NCBI GenBank assembly: GCA_025331445.1
Contig: JAIWNE010000052.1
Location: 124,001 to 188,000 of the forward strand
Origin: Blakeslea trispora
Lineage: Eukaryota; Mucoromycota; Mucoromycetes; Mucorales; Choanephoraceae
Length of the DNA stretch: 64,000 bases
Direction: 5' to 3'
Under the pieces are notes generated by a model, which had not been told where the DNA came from, ran no database searches, and saw only the letters and a program-made list of their open reading frames with translations. Positions 10,913 to 22,161 of the stretch are shown one piece after another (the first letter of the stretch is position 1; each line of letters opens with the position of its first letter). Both the position numbers and the translations under genes were made by a program.

Positions 10913-12204
10913 ATGAATAGCTCATATTTCAGTCGAGAAAATTTACGCAACATAAATTTGAATGAATTCGATCGTCTGTATAAACAACAAAATGCCAATA
11001 CAGATAGACGACAGGCTCATGAAGCTTTTGCTAAACTTTTGAGCCAAATGAATGAAGAGAGTTTTGATGAAGAAGAAGAAAAGGAGTTCAAGAGACTTCA
11101 GGATGAACTCACCGTAAGTAGGCTCTGATTTCGCGTTTGATTTCTTGTTACTGACTGTCAAAACTATTTGTGTCTTAGAATTGCAATAAGAATGATGGCA
11201 ATAAGAAGATTTGGGTAGAAGATGTTGCTGAGAAGAGAGAAAGAGAAGAGAATGCTGGCGAGGAGCAAAAAGAATCGAAGAAGCAGAGAAGTAATGAAGA
11301 AGGCTCTTTGACACTCAGTGCAGACATGGCTACAGCAACAGATGCAGTTGCAGACGAAGTCGAAGATATCGAAGATGGCAAGGTGTGTACCAATTTAACA
11401 AACAAACAAATATGATTCATAGCAATACTTACTTTTTTTACATAGTGGATTGTCGACGGCTACGACATCTCTTCTCGTTTTGACAATTTGAGACAAACAG
11501 CATTAAGCAATAAAGCAGCCAAGAAACTTACCTGTCTTGATAAGCTGTAAGTTGCTCGCGATACAAAAGGGAACAGGTCTTTGACTGTTGCTAACTCTTC
11601 TAATTAGGCATTTGAATCATGTCTTTTTTGTCTCAAAGACTATGCAAAAGTCGACTCTCCGCTTCTTTCCTCTGGCCGTCAAGAAAAGTATTGTGAGTGC
11701 TTCCTTTGGTGCTGCTGAATGTTCTTTGCCCTTAGAAGTCAAAGCCTGGATCGAAGAGTTTGAAGAGGTAGATATGAAGTGCTTATTGTATTTTGAATAG
11801 TATAACTAACAACTTTAATAGGTGATAACCACAGTTCCTGATAATAATGAGTCAGTTTTGAAGATTGCAGACAAGGAACAGAAGAGAATGAAGCAGAAAG
11901 CAAGAACCTTTGCCCAAGAGGCTGAAGAAAAAGAAGATCCTGCTTTGGAAGTATATGCAGAAGTATTTGGTTGCGCGTAAGTAATGCAAAGCAGAGATGT
12001 GCTTAATAGTGTTAATATCTTCTTTTTCTCTTTTCATGCGCAACTGCTCACTTAGGGCCCGAAAGGCAAAGAGATGGGGAAAGACAAAGCTTGCAGAGAC
12101 AACGTTCATTCACGACCGCTTGAGTGACATCTTGGATTGTACTTTCGGCTCCTTGGACGCTGATCTTTTCCATTACAACATGTAAGTCTTGTTTTCTACC
12201 AATT

Positions 12205-12237
<33 letters not shown>

Positions 12238-12806
12238 CTGATTCTAATTTGCTTGAGATAGGCAAGACAAGCCTATGTCATCAAGCAGCTTTGAGCCCGA
12301 CTACTTGCTCTCTCTCAACACTTGCAATTCAGAGTCAATCGATTTGTATGTAATGGAAGCAAAAGCTCCAGAAGCTCACAAAGGAGATATGGACTTTGTC
12401 AAGATCTCAGTTATGATGAAGCAGATGATGGATGAGTTGATTTCCCGCGGTCTTTCTGTTGATGATGCTGTTGTTTTTGGTACCATTTTGCATGGTAACC
12501 AAATCTACCAATATGAGATGACTTTGCCATACAGCGGCATATACCTTATGAAGGAGGTATCAGTTAGTGTTCTGCCTTCTGCTGTGAATGATATCCGTTT
12601 GTTTGTTGATTTGGTACCAAGGTACCTCAAGATCATGGTAAGTGTTTCTAACTATCTCTTCTTGAACATCAACAAATGTATTAACTTTCTCATTCTAGGA
12701 CCATCTGGATCAAGTTGCCGAGGCAATCGAGCTCTTGCCTGTTGAAAAAGCCATCCACCCATACCAAAGAGCGACTGCTTTTTATGTCAAAGAAAAGGCA
12801 GAATAA
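10913..12806 (+). CDS. uncharacterised protein, eight exons
   Basis: Exons 10913-11113, 11179-11382, 11446-11546, 11608-11767, 11822-11976, 12056-12181, 12262-12637 and 12699-12806 join in frame to 476 residues. I do not recognise the family. The first 150 residues are charged (Glu/Lys/Gln-rich, acidic cluster near residues 50-60) and look disordered. The remainder looks globular, with regularly spaced hydrophobics, 'WIVDGYDISSRF', an Arg/Lys patch 'ARKAKRWGKTK', and a C-terminal part rich in beta-like segments. No signal peptide or membrane span is visible. Intron 6 contains a run of 29 T (12207-12235). Clean splice sites and preserved phase through eight exons argue for a functional gene, perhaps lineage-specific. 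Confidence 0.75.
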
Positions 12807-14050
12807 ATCCTTTTGTTTTGTTTTGTTTTGTTTTTAAATTATAATTCACTTATGATAGTCTTTCTTTGTATCTACACATCGAGCCTCTCCTTTGGAAGCT
12901 ATCTAACATCCTCAACGCATTCACACTCATACACATTTTATTTGAGGACTGATCGCTATGCATACTTTTATTGGCGTGCATCGTATTTTTCTCATTCTCA
13001 CTAGCTTCGACTGAATTAAATGAAAACACAGAGCTTTATCGAGATCTTTTATACAACTTTCAGTAACAACAAAGCCTAAAATGCGAGGCAGCTTAGTTCT
13101 CCTCAGACAGGTAGCTTCCTTTTCTTTTGGTTTTACAGCTAATAGAAACGCTTTCCACCTTGCAATGAAGATAGTCCAAATTGAGTAAACTAAATGCTGA
13201 ACATTTGACCTCTCTGTAAATGCCATAACACTAGAAAGCATACACACAAAACTTACTCGTAAATACAAGGCCATTTATGGTTCCCAGAGTAGCTCAATAC
13301 AGGTTATAGCACAAAGAGACTGGTCGACCTACTTGCCACGCTAAACTTTATGGCCAAGTTGTATCACGGTTTGGATGTCAAACTACTTTTACCCTCTCAC
13401 ATATACGCACGAATATGCCGCAATACTCTTATTTGGTTTGTAGATAACAAAATAGTGATGTGAGATAGATGTTGTCAACGATACATCCGTTAGATGCTGG
13501 CTTAAGCTTGCTCCAGCTTGAAGGAGTGCCATCTCTATGCCATACTTCCCTCCCAGATGGTTTAGACTTGACTTGCGCTCAAGGTCTTATATGGTATGAT
13601 CTGGCAATAACTAGTTCAATTTCTCGACACGTACATTGGCAGGACGGTCGCTACAAACGCCACATTGTTCGTCGAATAGCAGATAACAATAAGATTGAAA
13701 TCCTGCGGTTTGAAGTTCTGAGATTTTCTTGAATGCTGGAAATAGGCTTGTTATTGCTACAAAGGATAGGTGATGCTAAGCCCTTGGTGTCCATAGACTA
13801 GTCGGAAGGCATGTGCGGTAGCATGTTCTACAATAAAAACGATGCGGACTGAACGAGAAAGGTGTTGAAAGATCTGAAGACACTGCAAGCAGAAACAAGT
13901 CAGAGGTGCTCAAGATCATTACCACATAGCAAACAGCGTTAATCTTGTTCGTTGAAGGACGTTGGCTCTCAATGGCCTTTTGAAGTGCTATCAACTTAAG
14001 TGTCAATCACCATTGTTCACGAGAGTTGCCTGAAAAAATGCATTTGTACT
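12807..14050. other. intergenic spacer
   Basis: It starts with a short (TTTTG)n run at about 12811-12833 after the preceding stop. No gene with splice support is visible. The longest open stretch, 13469-13732 (+), opens at a non-ATG codon and matches nothing I know. The end of the spacer abuts the 222-bp tandem repeats, so part of it may belong to the transposon-like locus that follows. Confidence 0.4.
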
Positions 14051-14479
14051 AATAGGAAGTAGTGGAAAGGGACCCGTATGGCTCCATACCCATGAAGTCA
14101 GTCACTATACAGCAAGCTGGGGGCTTCAGCTCTCTGGACCATACAGCAGAAAAATGAACCTACATGCTTCCATACCCATGAAGTCAGTCGCTATATAGCA
14201 AGCTGGGGGCTTCAGCTCTCTGTAACATGTAGAGTTCGCACGTAAACGTGCAGGAAAGAAAAACTGTGCATGTAATAGAAGTAGTGGAAAGGGACCCGTA
14301 TGGCTCCATACCCATGAAGTCAGTCACTATACAGCAAGCTGGGGGCTTCAGCTCTCTGGACCATACAGCAGAAAAATGAACCTACATGCTTCCATACCCA
14401 TGAAGTCAGTCGCTATATAGCAAGCTGGGGGCTTCAGCTCTCTGTAACATGTAGAGTTCGCACGTAAACGTGCAGGAAA
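14051..14479. repeat. two tandem 222-bp units, each with a duplicated 54-bp core
   Basis: Unit 1 core is 14051-14257 and unit 2 is 14274-14479, nearly identical with one indel at the start. Each unit holds two copies of a 54-bp motif (14083-14136, 14169-14222, 14305-14358, 14391-14444) that contains CATGAAGTCAGTC and AGCTGGGGGCTTCAGCT; the latter can form a small hairpin. Each unit ends with the perfect hairpin GCACGTAAACGTGC. The array lies about 260 bp upstream of the transposase-like gene. Confidence 0.9.
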
Positions 14480-14741
14480 AAAAATTATGAGGGAATGCTA
14501 GAATCTTTTCCTGGCAGGCACTCACACTGGTAGTGAAGTTTTTGGCGGGGCTGCTGTGTCAGGGGGCTACTCCGCCGGTAATAAGCAATACGATTGGATA
14601 TTTGTAGCCAATAAGCGTTGTTATTACTGTCGCTGTACGAAATTACCGTCGCTTATTAAAACTTTCGTACCTTGATACACTACAAAGTTTTCTGCTTTTC
14701 GAGTCTTTTTTCTTTCCTTACTGTTTTTTTAACGCTATTAA

Positions 14742-17700
14742 ATGCCTAAGCAAAAAGCAAACAAAAGCTTCAAAACTTTGAGCTTTTCCTCTACTAGAGG
14801 ATTTGGCGGGAATCAGCGAATGCTTACAAGCTTGTTTAACCGTGCAAACAGTGCAAATGGGATTGATAGTCAAACTAATGAAGTAAGTTATATCTTCAAC
14901 CTCTCTTATGTTGAAGTCAGAAACAAGATCGTTTATGCCTTCCGAGATGACAAAAACTAGAGCTTGTTTTAATAACACTATTCTGGCTTTAGGAGCCTGA
15001 TGCTTTAGTGGAGAATATTACTCAGGAACGAAACGAAGAACAGATCAGTGAAACAGTTGAAGATTCAGTTGAAGATGTAGACACGGAGGAAACTAGCGAC
15101 ACGCTTCCAGACAACAGTGTTTTGACTGATTATTTTGAGGAACTACAGGCTCGTCTAGCAAACGAAGAATATCCTTTTGAATACAAAGATGGTACCTTTT
15201 GGATTGAGCCAATGATGACCTTTTTTGCTCTTCGAAAGAAAAAGGACGCCAACTATCTGTATAGGCCACGAGTTTTTCTTTGGATTCCACACCTGTTGAT
15301 CAACCAAGGCTTGGAGGAAACAAGGTGTCCTAGGGAAAATTGCAAGAAGAGCCTTGAAACGAAAGGTTATAACAAAAAACCACATGCCCGAAGAATTGTG
15401 GATATGTTTAGGTGATTAACAAATAACTCTTTAAAAGTATGCATACTCATTCATTTTCAAAATTATAGCTGCTTTTACCTTATGTCAGTTAGATATGGAT
15501 GTTGTGATCGAAAATGTGGAGCTTCCTTTAATGCGCATGACTCAGAAATTGTTGAACAGCTTCCTCTTGAACTGCAGGTGGAATTTCCAGCTATCCTTAC
15601 TCATCGAGGAGGAATCTCAAAAGCAGTAGCCGACCTTCTCAGACCCTGTATTCAGAACTCAGTTGGACCAGAAAGGTTCCAAAAGATTCTCCGTGAGCTT
15701 CACATGCTTCGCCATGACAGAGTTGAGCTTCAGTATTTGCTCTCTGAGTACAACAAACGGAGTGGAATTTCTCAGTATTTCTCGAACTCACCACCTGAGG
15801 ATTTTTCATCGTTTAATGATCAGAAGAGATATACCGGCTTCGTACCTACCGGCACGTACATTCGAACTATCTACACGGAAATCATAAAAGTCCTTCAACC
15901 AAGAATGGACAAACATATGATGCTTTTGGATGGAAAGATCTTGAAGGGTGATCATTCATTCAAATTCCCGAAGCATATGGCCAAAATTGACGACACCAGT
16001 GTGTTTACTGGTCTCTACACTATGACAAATGAATATGAAGAGATAGTACACCAAGTATTAGTGCCATCGAAGGCACTATCATATCTGAAGCACTCTTTTG
16101 AGAAAATGCGGGAAGCATACTTCGACCACGGGCATCAAATGCCAATCGCTTTTTTCACTGACAATGTGAAAGGTGACCAGTCTTTTGTTGAGGGGATATT
16201 TGAATCTCTTAAAGAAGGTGTAGAGCCAGCAGACTTAGAAAGGATAAACACTTTAAGCACAGATAGCTCATATCTTCAATTGCCTAATGATATCAATATT
16301 CTTTATTTGTGTCGTGGCTTTGATTCCATGGAGATTTCTCTCAGAGCTTTGTTTGAAGAGATCAAGTCGTCAACTGAGGAAGGAGGCGATGTTGCTATAG
16401 GCTTTGATTGTGAATGGGATATCTGTTATTCTGAAGGAGTAGATAGCTGTAGAGTGGATGTGATTCAGATAGCATTTGCCAAAAATGTTTATGTGCTCCA
16501 TATTGATAGATGTTGGACTTCTTTACCCATCTCTTTGATGATGATTCTTGAGGATGAAAACATAAAGAAAGTTGGGCGGCAAGTAGGTGGTGACTTGAGC
16601 AGATTGACAAAAAGTATGTGTGTCAATTGCAAAGGCAAACTTGAATTGGGATCCTTTTGCTCCTCAAGAAAAGCAGTGCCCAGCGGTGCAACTTCTTTGT
16701 CAGCAATTTCACTCAGTGTGCTGGGGAAAAGCATTCAGAAGTCAGAACGAGAGACTCAATGGTCCTCAGAGATACTCTCTTCCAAGCAGATAGAATACGC
16801 AGCCATAGATGCTTGGGCTAGCTTAACTATTTACGAAGCAATCAAGGCTATTCCTGAGACTGGTTCGCGCATTAATTCGAAGAATTGTATACCAGGAATC
16901 TTTGTTTCTTTGAAGCCTCGTAGCTTAAAACATGTGGTTGCCTCCGGTCAGATTGAACAAATCAAAGATAACAAGCATGTTGAGAAAGGCTCCTGTCTTT
17001 TCAGGGTAACCAAAGTCTATATTCCAAGCTACATGGTGAATCCTGAAAATCTTGATAATAGACAAAACAATGAAGCCAGAAACCCTGCAGCTCCTGTTTG
17101 TTTGGGCTCATTCTCTGAACTTGAATTTGTTATCAAGGTTTTCAATTCTGATTTGATAACGGCACCAAGAGAAGAAGTACAAGAAGCTGGTAGCAGTGTC
17201 CGTCCGCCAAGCCAAAGGATCAGTGTGAGACCGAATGCAGTTGTCGTTACTAGTCTGAACGATTCTGAGAAAAACGTTGAAGTTGTTGAATCGATCAACG
17301 TTGCAGATGTTGATATTGCTTTCAACACTATGTTCCCTGATAACTTTTCTAATGTTGACAGAAAAAGCTTCGAACATGGCTATCAGCTGTTCACCTCCAA
17401 CTTAAGAATAAGCCATGAGAGAGTGCATGAACAGCATGATGACAAACGAGTCTTTACTCGTGTTGTCAAGGATGTATTTCATCTGATGGATATGATAAGG
17501 CCTTATAAGCAGCACGGTCTTTACAAGGAATCTACTCAAAATTTAGTGATAGTCTTTTTGTTCTTGATGAAGATGACAAGAAATTGGTTTCAGATGCATT
17601 GGCAAAGATTAGTGAAAGCTGGGAAATGAGAATGAAGTATTACCGCAACTGGATTTGAGAAAGAGTCAAACGAAAGATTTGCTCTCCAGTTATACTTCTG

Positions 17701-19100
17701 CCAGTATTACAGTCTCTTTTCCTTTCGTTTGGGCCCTTGAGATGCTCCAAATCAGACGTTCTCTTTTTGACAAAGTGTCTTGGGCGCAAGCACTGAGTGC
17801 CTTGAAGACTGTGCAGTTAGGCCATGTCTCGGATCCACCAGGTGTCCAACTTTATTACAAGAAGCAGAAAAAAGACAAGTATGGTCTCACTCTTTATAGA
17901 TGTGTAAGAGGAACCAATTCATTGGAAGGAGGAGTTCACCAGAGCCTTATCAGAAAGTTCGGGTCCTTTGGTGCAGGTCCAGAGCTTGCCTCTGCAATGT
18001 TAGTTGAGTGCCGATTAAGACATAACTTTGATGTTGGAACTTCCAATCGTCTTGGATTAGAATAAAAGGGTCATTATGATCTTTGGTTGACTCAGCATCT
18101 TGATTATTTGCGTCAAGCTATGCATATGGCTGATCGAGGTCTAAAGCATTTGGCAGTTAAAATCAATGCTTTGAAATTTCGTGGCTCTGAAGAAGTTTTT
18201 GGCATATGCCCTTTGCCAGATGAGGAAATGCAGCGGTTGGGAATTGAGAAGGTGGAAGGAAGTAGAGTGAGTTCGAGTTTAAGTAGTCCTGTGTATAACG
18301 TAGAAAAAGATCTTACGATACCAAATTTCAAAGATACTGTTTTCTTGAAAATTAGTTCCACTCTTCGTGAGAGAAATAGTCGGCATCAATTTGTGGCAAG
18401 TCATCAAAGGACCAAGTATGCTGTAATTGCAGTTCATACTTTAGAAGAAAAGCTTCTGTTTAGACGTCTGTTGAAAGATGTTCTTGAGACATCAAATAGA
18501 ATTACCCTTAACTTTAACCTTCTGGCCAAAAAATGGAACATTTTTTGCGAGGGAACAAGAGTGTTTTATAAAACGCCTGAACATTTAGAAAAGTATCATC
18601 GACATTGGAAGGAGCAGAAGCTAGCTCGCACTACTCATCAAGCACATCACAGTACTATCTCGCTACTTCAGTCTCAAATATGTAAGAAGAATTCTGCTAG
18701 TGTACATTTGCCATCAGCAGTACCTTCATTGCCAAGCCAAGACAACAGCAGAAACTTGCTTACAATTTCAACCGCACCTATCGACATTGTCGTTCCTGAA
18801 ACACCTGTACCTGAGACAACAGCTCCTGGCTATTCTCAGTTGATTATCTATCATAATAGCAACTACTATTATGGAATTCCTGTACAAAGCATTCCAATGC
18901 CAGTACAATTACCTATGCGAGCTCAAGTCAAACAAACCAACATTGCCACATCCTACCATCCTTATTCAAGTAATACAAATGCTTTAAAGAAAACATGCAA
19001 AGAATGTGGTGAAGTTCTGTGTAATGGAAAAATGCGTAGATCTAACTGCAAGAATCCCATATGTCTCAATTGCAAGAGCAAACAGTGTGAAGGCGTTTAG
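14742..19100 (+). pseudogene. transposase-like protein with inserted DEDDy 3'-5' exonuclease, decayed
   Basis: Exons 14742-14882, 14993-15411 and 15469 onward encode a very large protein. An acidic linker is followed by a Cys-containing domain (TRCPRENC, YGCCDRKC; resembles the domain I know as DUF6729). Next come Asp341 in 'MLLDGK' and Asp418 in 'FFTDN', candidate DDE residues. A DEDDy exonuclease follows, with all its signature residues: Asp500 and Glu502 (FDCEW), Asp562 (GGDLS), Tyr630 and Asp634 (YAAID). After that the frame shifts near 17540 and again before 17760. The third acidic residue lies in 'RGTNSLEGGVH' (Glu codon 17925-17927). A TAA at 18063 interrupts the frame, which then continues to a C-terminal Cys-rich tail (CKECGEVLC ... 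CLNCKSKQC) ending at 19100. The mutations mark it as a dead or dying copy. The superfamily name is uncertain. Confidence 0.75.
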
Positions 19101-20707
19101 GATAAAAAGAGATGTCAAAATCCCACCTCGATTAACTACCTCTAACTCGTTTGGCCTTATATTACTCTATACTTATTTTACACAATTATCTCTATAACAT
19201 TACTATTATAAATATCCCACTAAAACATTGCAAAAGTTCAGTTTATTGTCTGGAGTGCTTGAATAACCCATAATAATGCAAATCCAAAAAAGTTTGGAGA
19301 TAGCCAAATGTAACGCCTCGCTATATCTGAGATTAAACATTTTCCTATAAATATCCCAACAATTTCGTTTTACCCCCCTTTTTCTAATATTTTCCTTTAC
19401 TTTCTTTTTTATCTGAACAATAGATCTATAATCTTAGATCACACTATCAGGTTATACTTGAAATCTCTGTTGAAACAATAGCTTAAGAAATAAAGTACAC
19501 TATTCAAAAGAGTGCGCATCTTCATACTAGTCTTAACTTATAATTTTAAGAACAAAGACACACTAGAAGCTGTTTTGATTCAAATCTTGGTAGAACAGTA
19601 GTCTTATTCAATTTAATTGTTTGAGATACACTATCTATTAAGTCATTATATTAAACACTATTTCAATAAGACATAGCTTCGTTGAAAACAATATTAGTAT
19701 TAAGTTATCCAAATCTTTATCGCACACTAGCTTTATATTGTAAGAATCTTTATAAGAGCATACTAGTGATACAAGTTATTTTACTTCACAATAGCTTTGC
19801 GTATTTATCTAAGCACACTAGAAGTGAAACCTATAATCTTTATAACTTCATTTAAAGCCTAAACACAAAATCCATATTAGGCCCATTTTAACCCATATTT
19901 GGCTTGCTCCAAAAATTGAATCTAAGAAAGTCCCAACATTACACAGATGGGCATCTCAAAGTAAGCTTATTTTCACTCAATTTATTTTATTTAATGTCAA
20001 ATATTATTTTGGAATCGGTATTGTGATTATAAAGAAAAAATGGAAAGACCAGAATAAACAGCATAGAAACATGGTACTTGTATCTAATTAGCATAATGAA
20101 GCATGGCAAAACGGATATTATGATAGTCCTATAAAAAGTTAAACCTGTGTGTCCTTGACCTGAAAAGATTCTACCGTTCACTAACACGTGTGCCACATAG
20201 GTAAATAAATCCAGCCAAGCCAATAGCACCATGTTTGACTAAACTTTTGAAGGTTCTCGGATACGTGTGTGTGTGTGGGGGGGGGGGATTCTTTCTATTC
20301 TGTTTATCGAAAAGCTCGGTTACAACAAACTGCGTTATTTGACAATACAACATAATTGACTCCTCCCTCATCGGGAAACTATGTACTATTATAAGATTTC
20401 TATGGCACCTACAAGAGTTGAGTCGATTGCAAGGCTGACTTATTAAAGTCAATCAACACCTTTCCTCAAAGCGTCTATTAAACTATCTTAGCGGTAAATG
20501 TCCCCCAAAAAAAAAAACCTTAAGAGAGATAGAAAGGCAGGGAAAGTAGCCTGTGCAGCTTGTGTAATCTATTTCTAGATATGGTGTGCATCATCTTTCT
20601 GCATTTAGATTTTGCTATTAAGACTCCTACTCCATTTAGTTTATATAAACATACACTAAACCTTCTCGACTTTGCTCTATTCTTTATCTTTTTTTTTTAA
20701 AAAAAAC
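19101..20707. repeat. AT-rich spacer with degenerate short repeats (19380-19850)
   Basis: From about 19430 to 19825 a loose motif of the form AATCTTTAT-n-CACACTAG recurs, with best copies near 19430, 19582, 19710, 19745 and 19803. Variants ending ACACTAT occur near 19497, 19625 and 19655. A second motif, CAATAGCTT, recurs near 19477, 19671 and 19789. The stretch has no coding capacity. From 19850 to the next gene I see only a GT/G run at about 20266-20288 and a TATA-like TATATAAA at 20642-20649, about 60 bp upstream of the next ATG. Confidence 0.5.
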
Positions 20708-22161
20708 ATGCCTGCTGGAAACCTCACATTTACTCCTTGTAAGTTCTTTTTCGCTGCTCTACATATACTATACATCTAATCCATTACCATTGGCAAAACA
20801 TAAAGTGACTATTGCTGGTCTTGCTCAAAATGGTTATGCTGGTATGTATTCTTCTTTCGAGAGAAAGAAAGACCCTTTTTTTTTGAACGGATGGAATAAT
20901 CAAGCAATACTTTAGAGTCTCGAACTTTTATAGGGTGTTATGTTTCTTCTAATGAAAAGCAAAGAACTAATTCTGCTGATGGACCTGAACCTCAATTCCG
21001 TGATACTTTAAAATTGTTAGTTGTTAAAAAAAGGGGTAGCAAAAAAAAAAAAAAAAACTAAAACGTATATGATTTTTCTTCTAGTGGCGTCAATGAGAAT
21101 GATCAAGCTCTTCATATTGACGTTATCAATGAGGATCCTTCTCGTCCTGGATTGATTGGTACAACTCAGGTCCCATTAACCAAAGTATATGACTCTGGTC
21201 GATTTGAAGATTGGGTTCCTCTTTCTTCTACCCAAGGAGCACCTTTGGGCCATATCTTTATGAAGCTAGAGTTTCAATCGGGAGCTACTCAACAAGAAGC
21301 CAACCATGGCTATGGAGATTCTCAAGCTTATGGTCAACAGAATGCCTCTCACGGTGTCCCTGAAAGACAGAATTCGGCTTCTTCTCTTGGCCCTCAGACA
21401 CCTATGCCCAATAACTACGGTAATGGTCAAGCTCCTTCATTTCCTCATCAACAGCCTATCAGTTACAATTCAGATACTTCTTTCAATATGCCTTCTAATG
21501 GTTCTGAACGTAGTGGGTATAATCCAACAAACTTTAACCAAGCACCACCACCTGGTTACCAATCTATGGCATCGCCTAGTCCCTCTGGTCAATTACCTTC
21601 CACACCTTCTTTAGAAAAGAAGAAAAAACAAAACCCTGAATGGATGGTAAAGCTTTATAAAAGAATGTCTTTTTTTTTTTTTTTTTTTTGAAAACTAACT
21701 TTTTTTTTTGGGCTTGATAGAAATATGGAGGTGCTGCACTTGCTGGTGCTGCTGCTGTTGGTCTTGGTGCTTGGATCAAGCATGAAGTAGATGAAGATGA
21801 AGACGAAGCAAGAGAAGAAGCATTAGAACAAAGAGAAGAAACAATTCGACAGACTGAACATCGTTTAGCTGAAGAAGAAAGACAAAATATTCGTGAATAT
21901 GGTCACAACACCAACCCTTATTCCTTCTCTACTGAAGAGAACACAAGAGGTTTTGGTGATTTGAATGAAGAAGTGCAAGTACAGGAAGAAGAAGCACATG
22001 AGGAAGAAGAGCAAGAAGAGGAGGAAGCACAAGAAGAAGAAGAGGAGGAGGAAGAAGAAGAAGAGGAACAAGCACAAGAAGAAGAAGAAGAAGAGGAGGA
22101 GGAGGAAGAGGAGGAGCAGGAAGAAGAAGAGCCTGCTGTCGATGATTCTGAATGGATTTAG
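20708..22161 (+). CDS. C2-domain protein with acidic tail
   Basis: Exons 20708-20738, 20806-20841, 20934-21015, 21085-21646 and 21721-22161 give 383 residues. The first ~105 residues form a C2-type beta-sandwich ('NLTFTPLTIAGLAQNGYAG', 'LHIDVINEDP', 'IGTTQVPLTKV', 'GHIFMKLEF'). A Gln/Pro/Ser/Asn-rich linker with PPGYQ-like repeats follows. A Gly/Ala-rich hydrophobic stretch of about 20 residues after 'PEWMKYGG' may associate with membrane. The protein ends in a very long Glu tract (from about 22000). C2 domains bind phospholipid or protein partners. The order C2 then Pro-rich recalls fungal cytokinesis proteins such as Inn1/Fic1, but the similarity is too weak to assign. A TATA-like box lies about 60 bp upstream. 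Confidence 0.85.

Larger units (their letters stand above)
14051..19850 (+). mobile_element. putative large DNA transposon, ends not defined
   Basis: The interval is bounded on the left by two 222-bp tandem units and on the right by a field of degenerate short repeats. Between them is one decaying transposase-type gene. Subterminal repeats of this kind are common transposase-binding sites in large eukaryotic DNA transposons. No terminal inverted repeat or target duplication could be located by eye, so the limits given are those of the repeats and not proven element ends. Confidence 0.4.

Noticed and set aside
13469..13732. 87-codon open frame (+) in the spacer before the tandem repeats
   Set aside because: It has no recognisable domain, no splice partners and ordinary AT-rich surroundings; it could not be supported as a gene.
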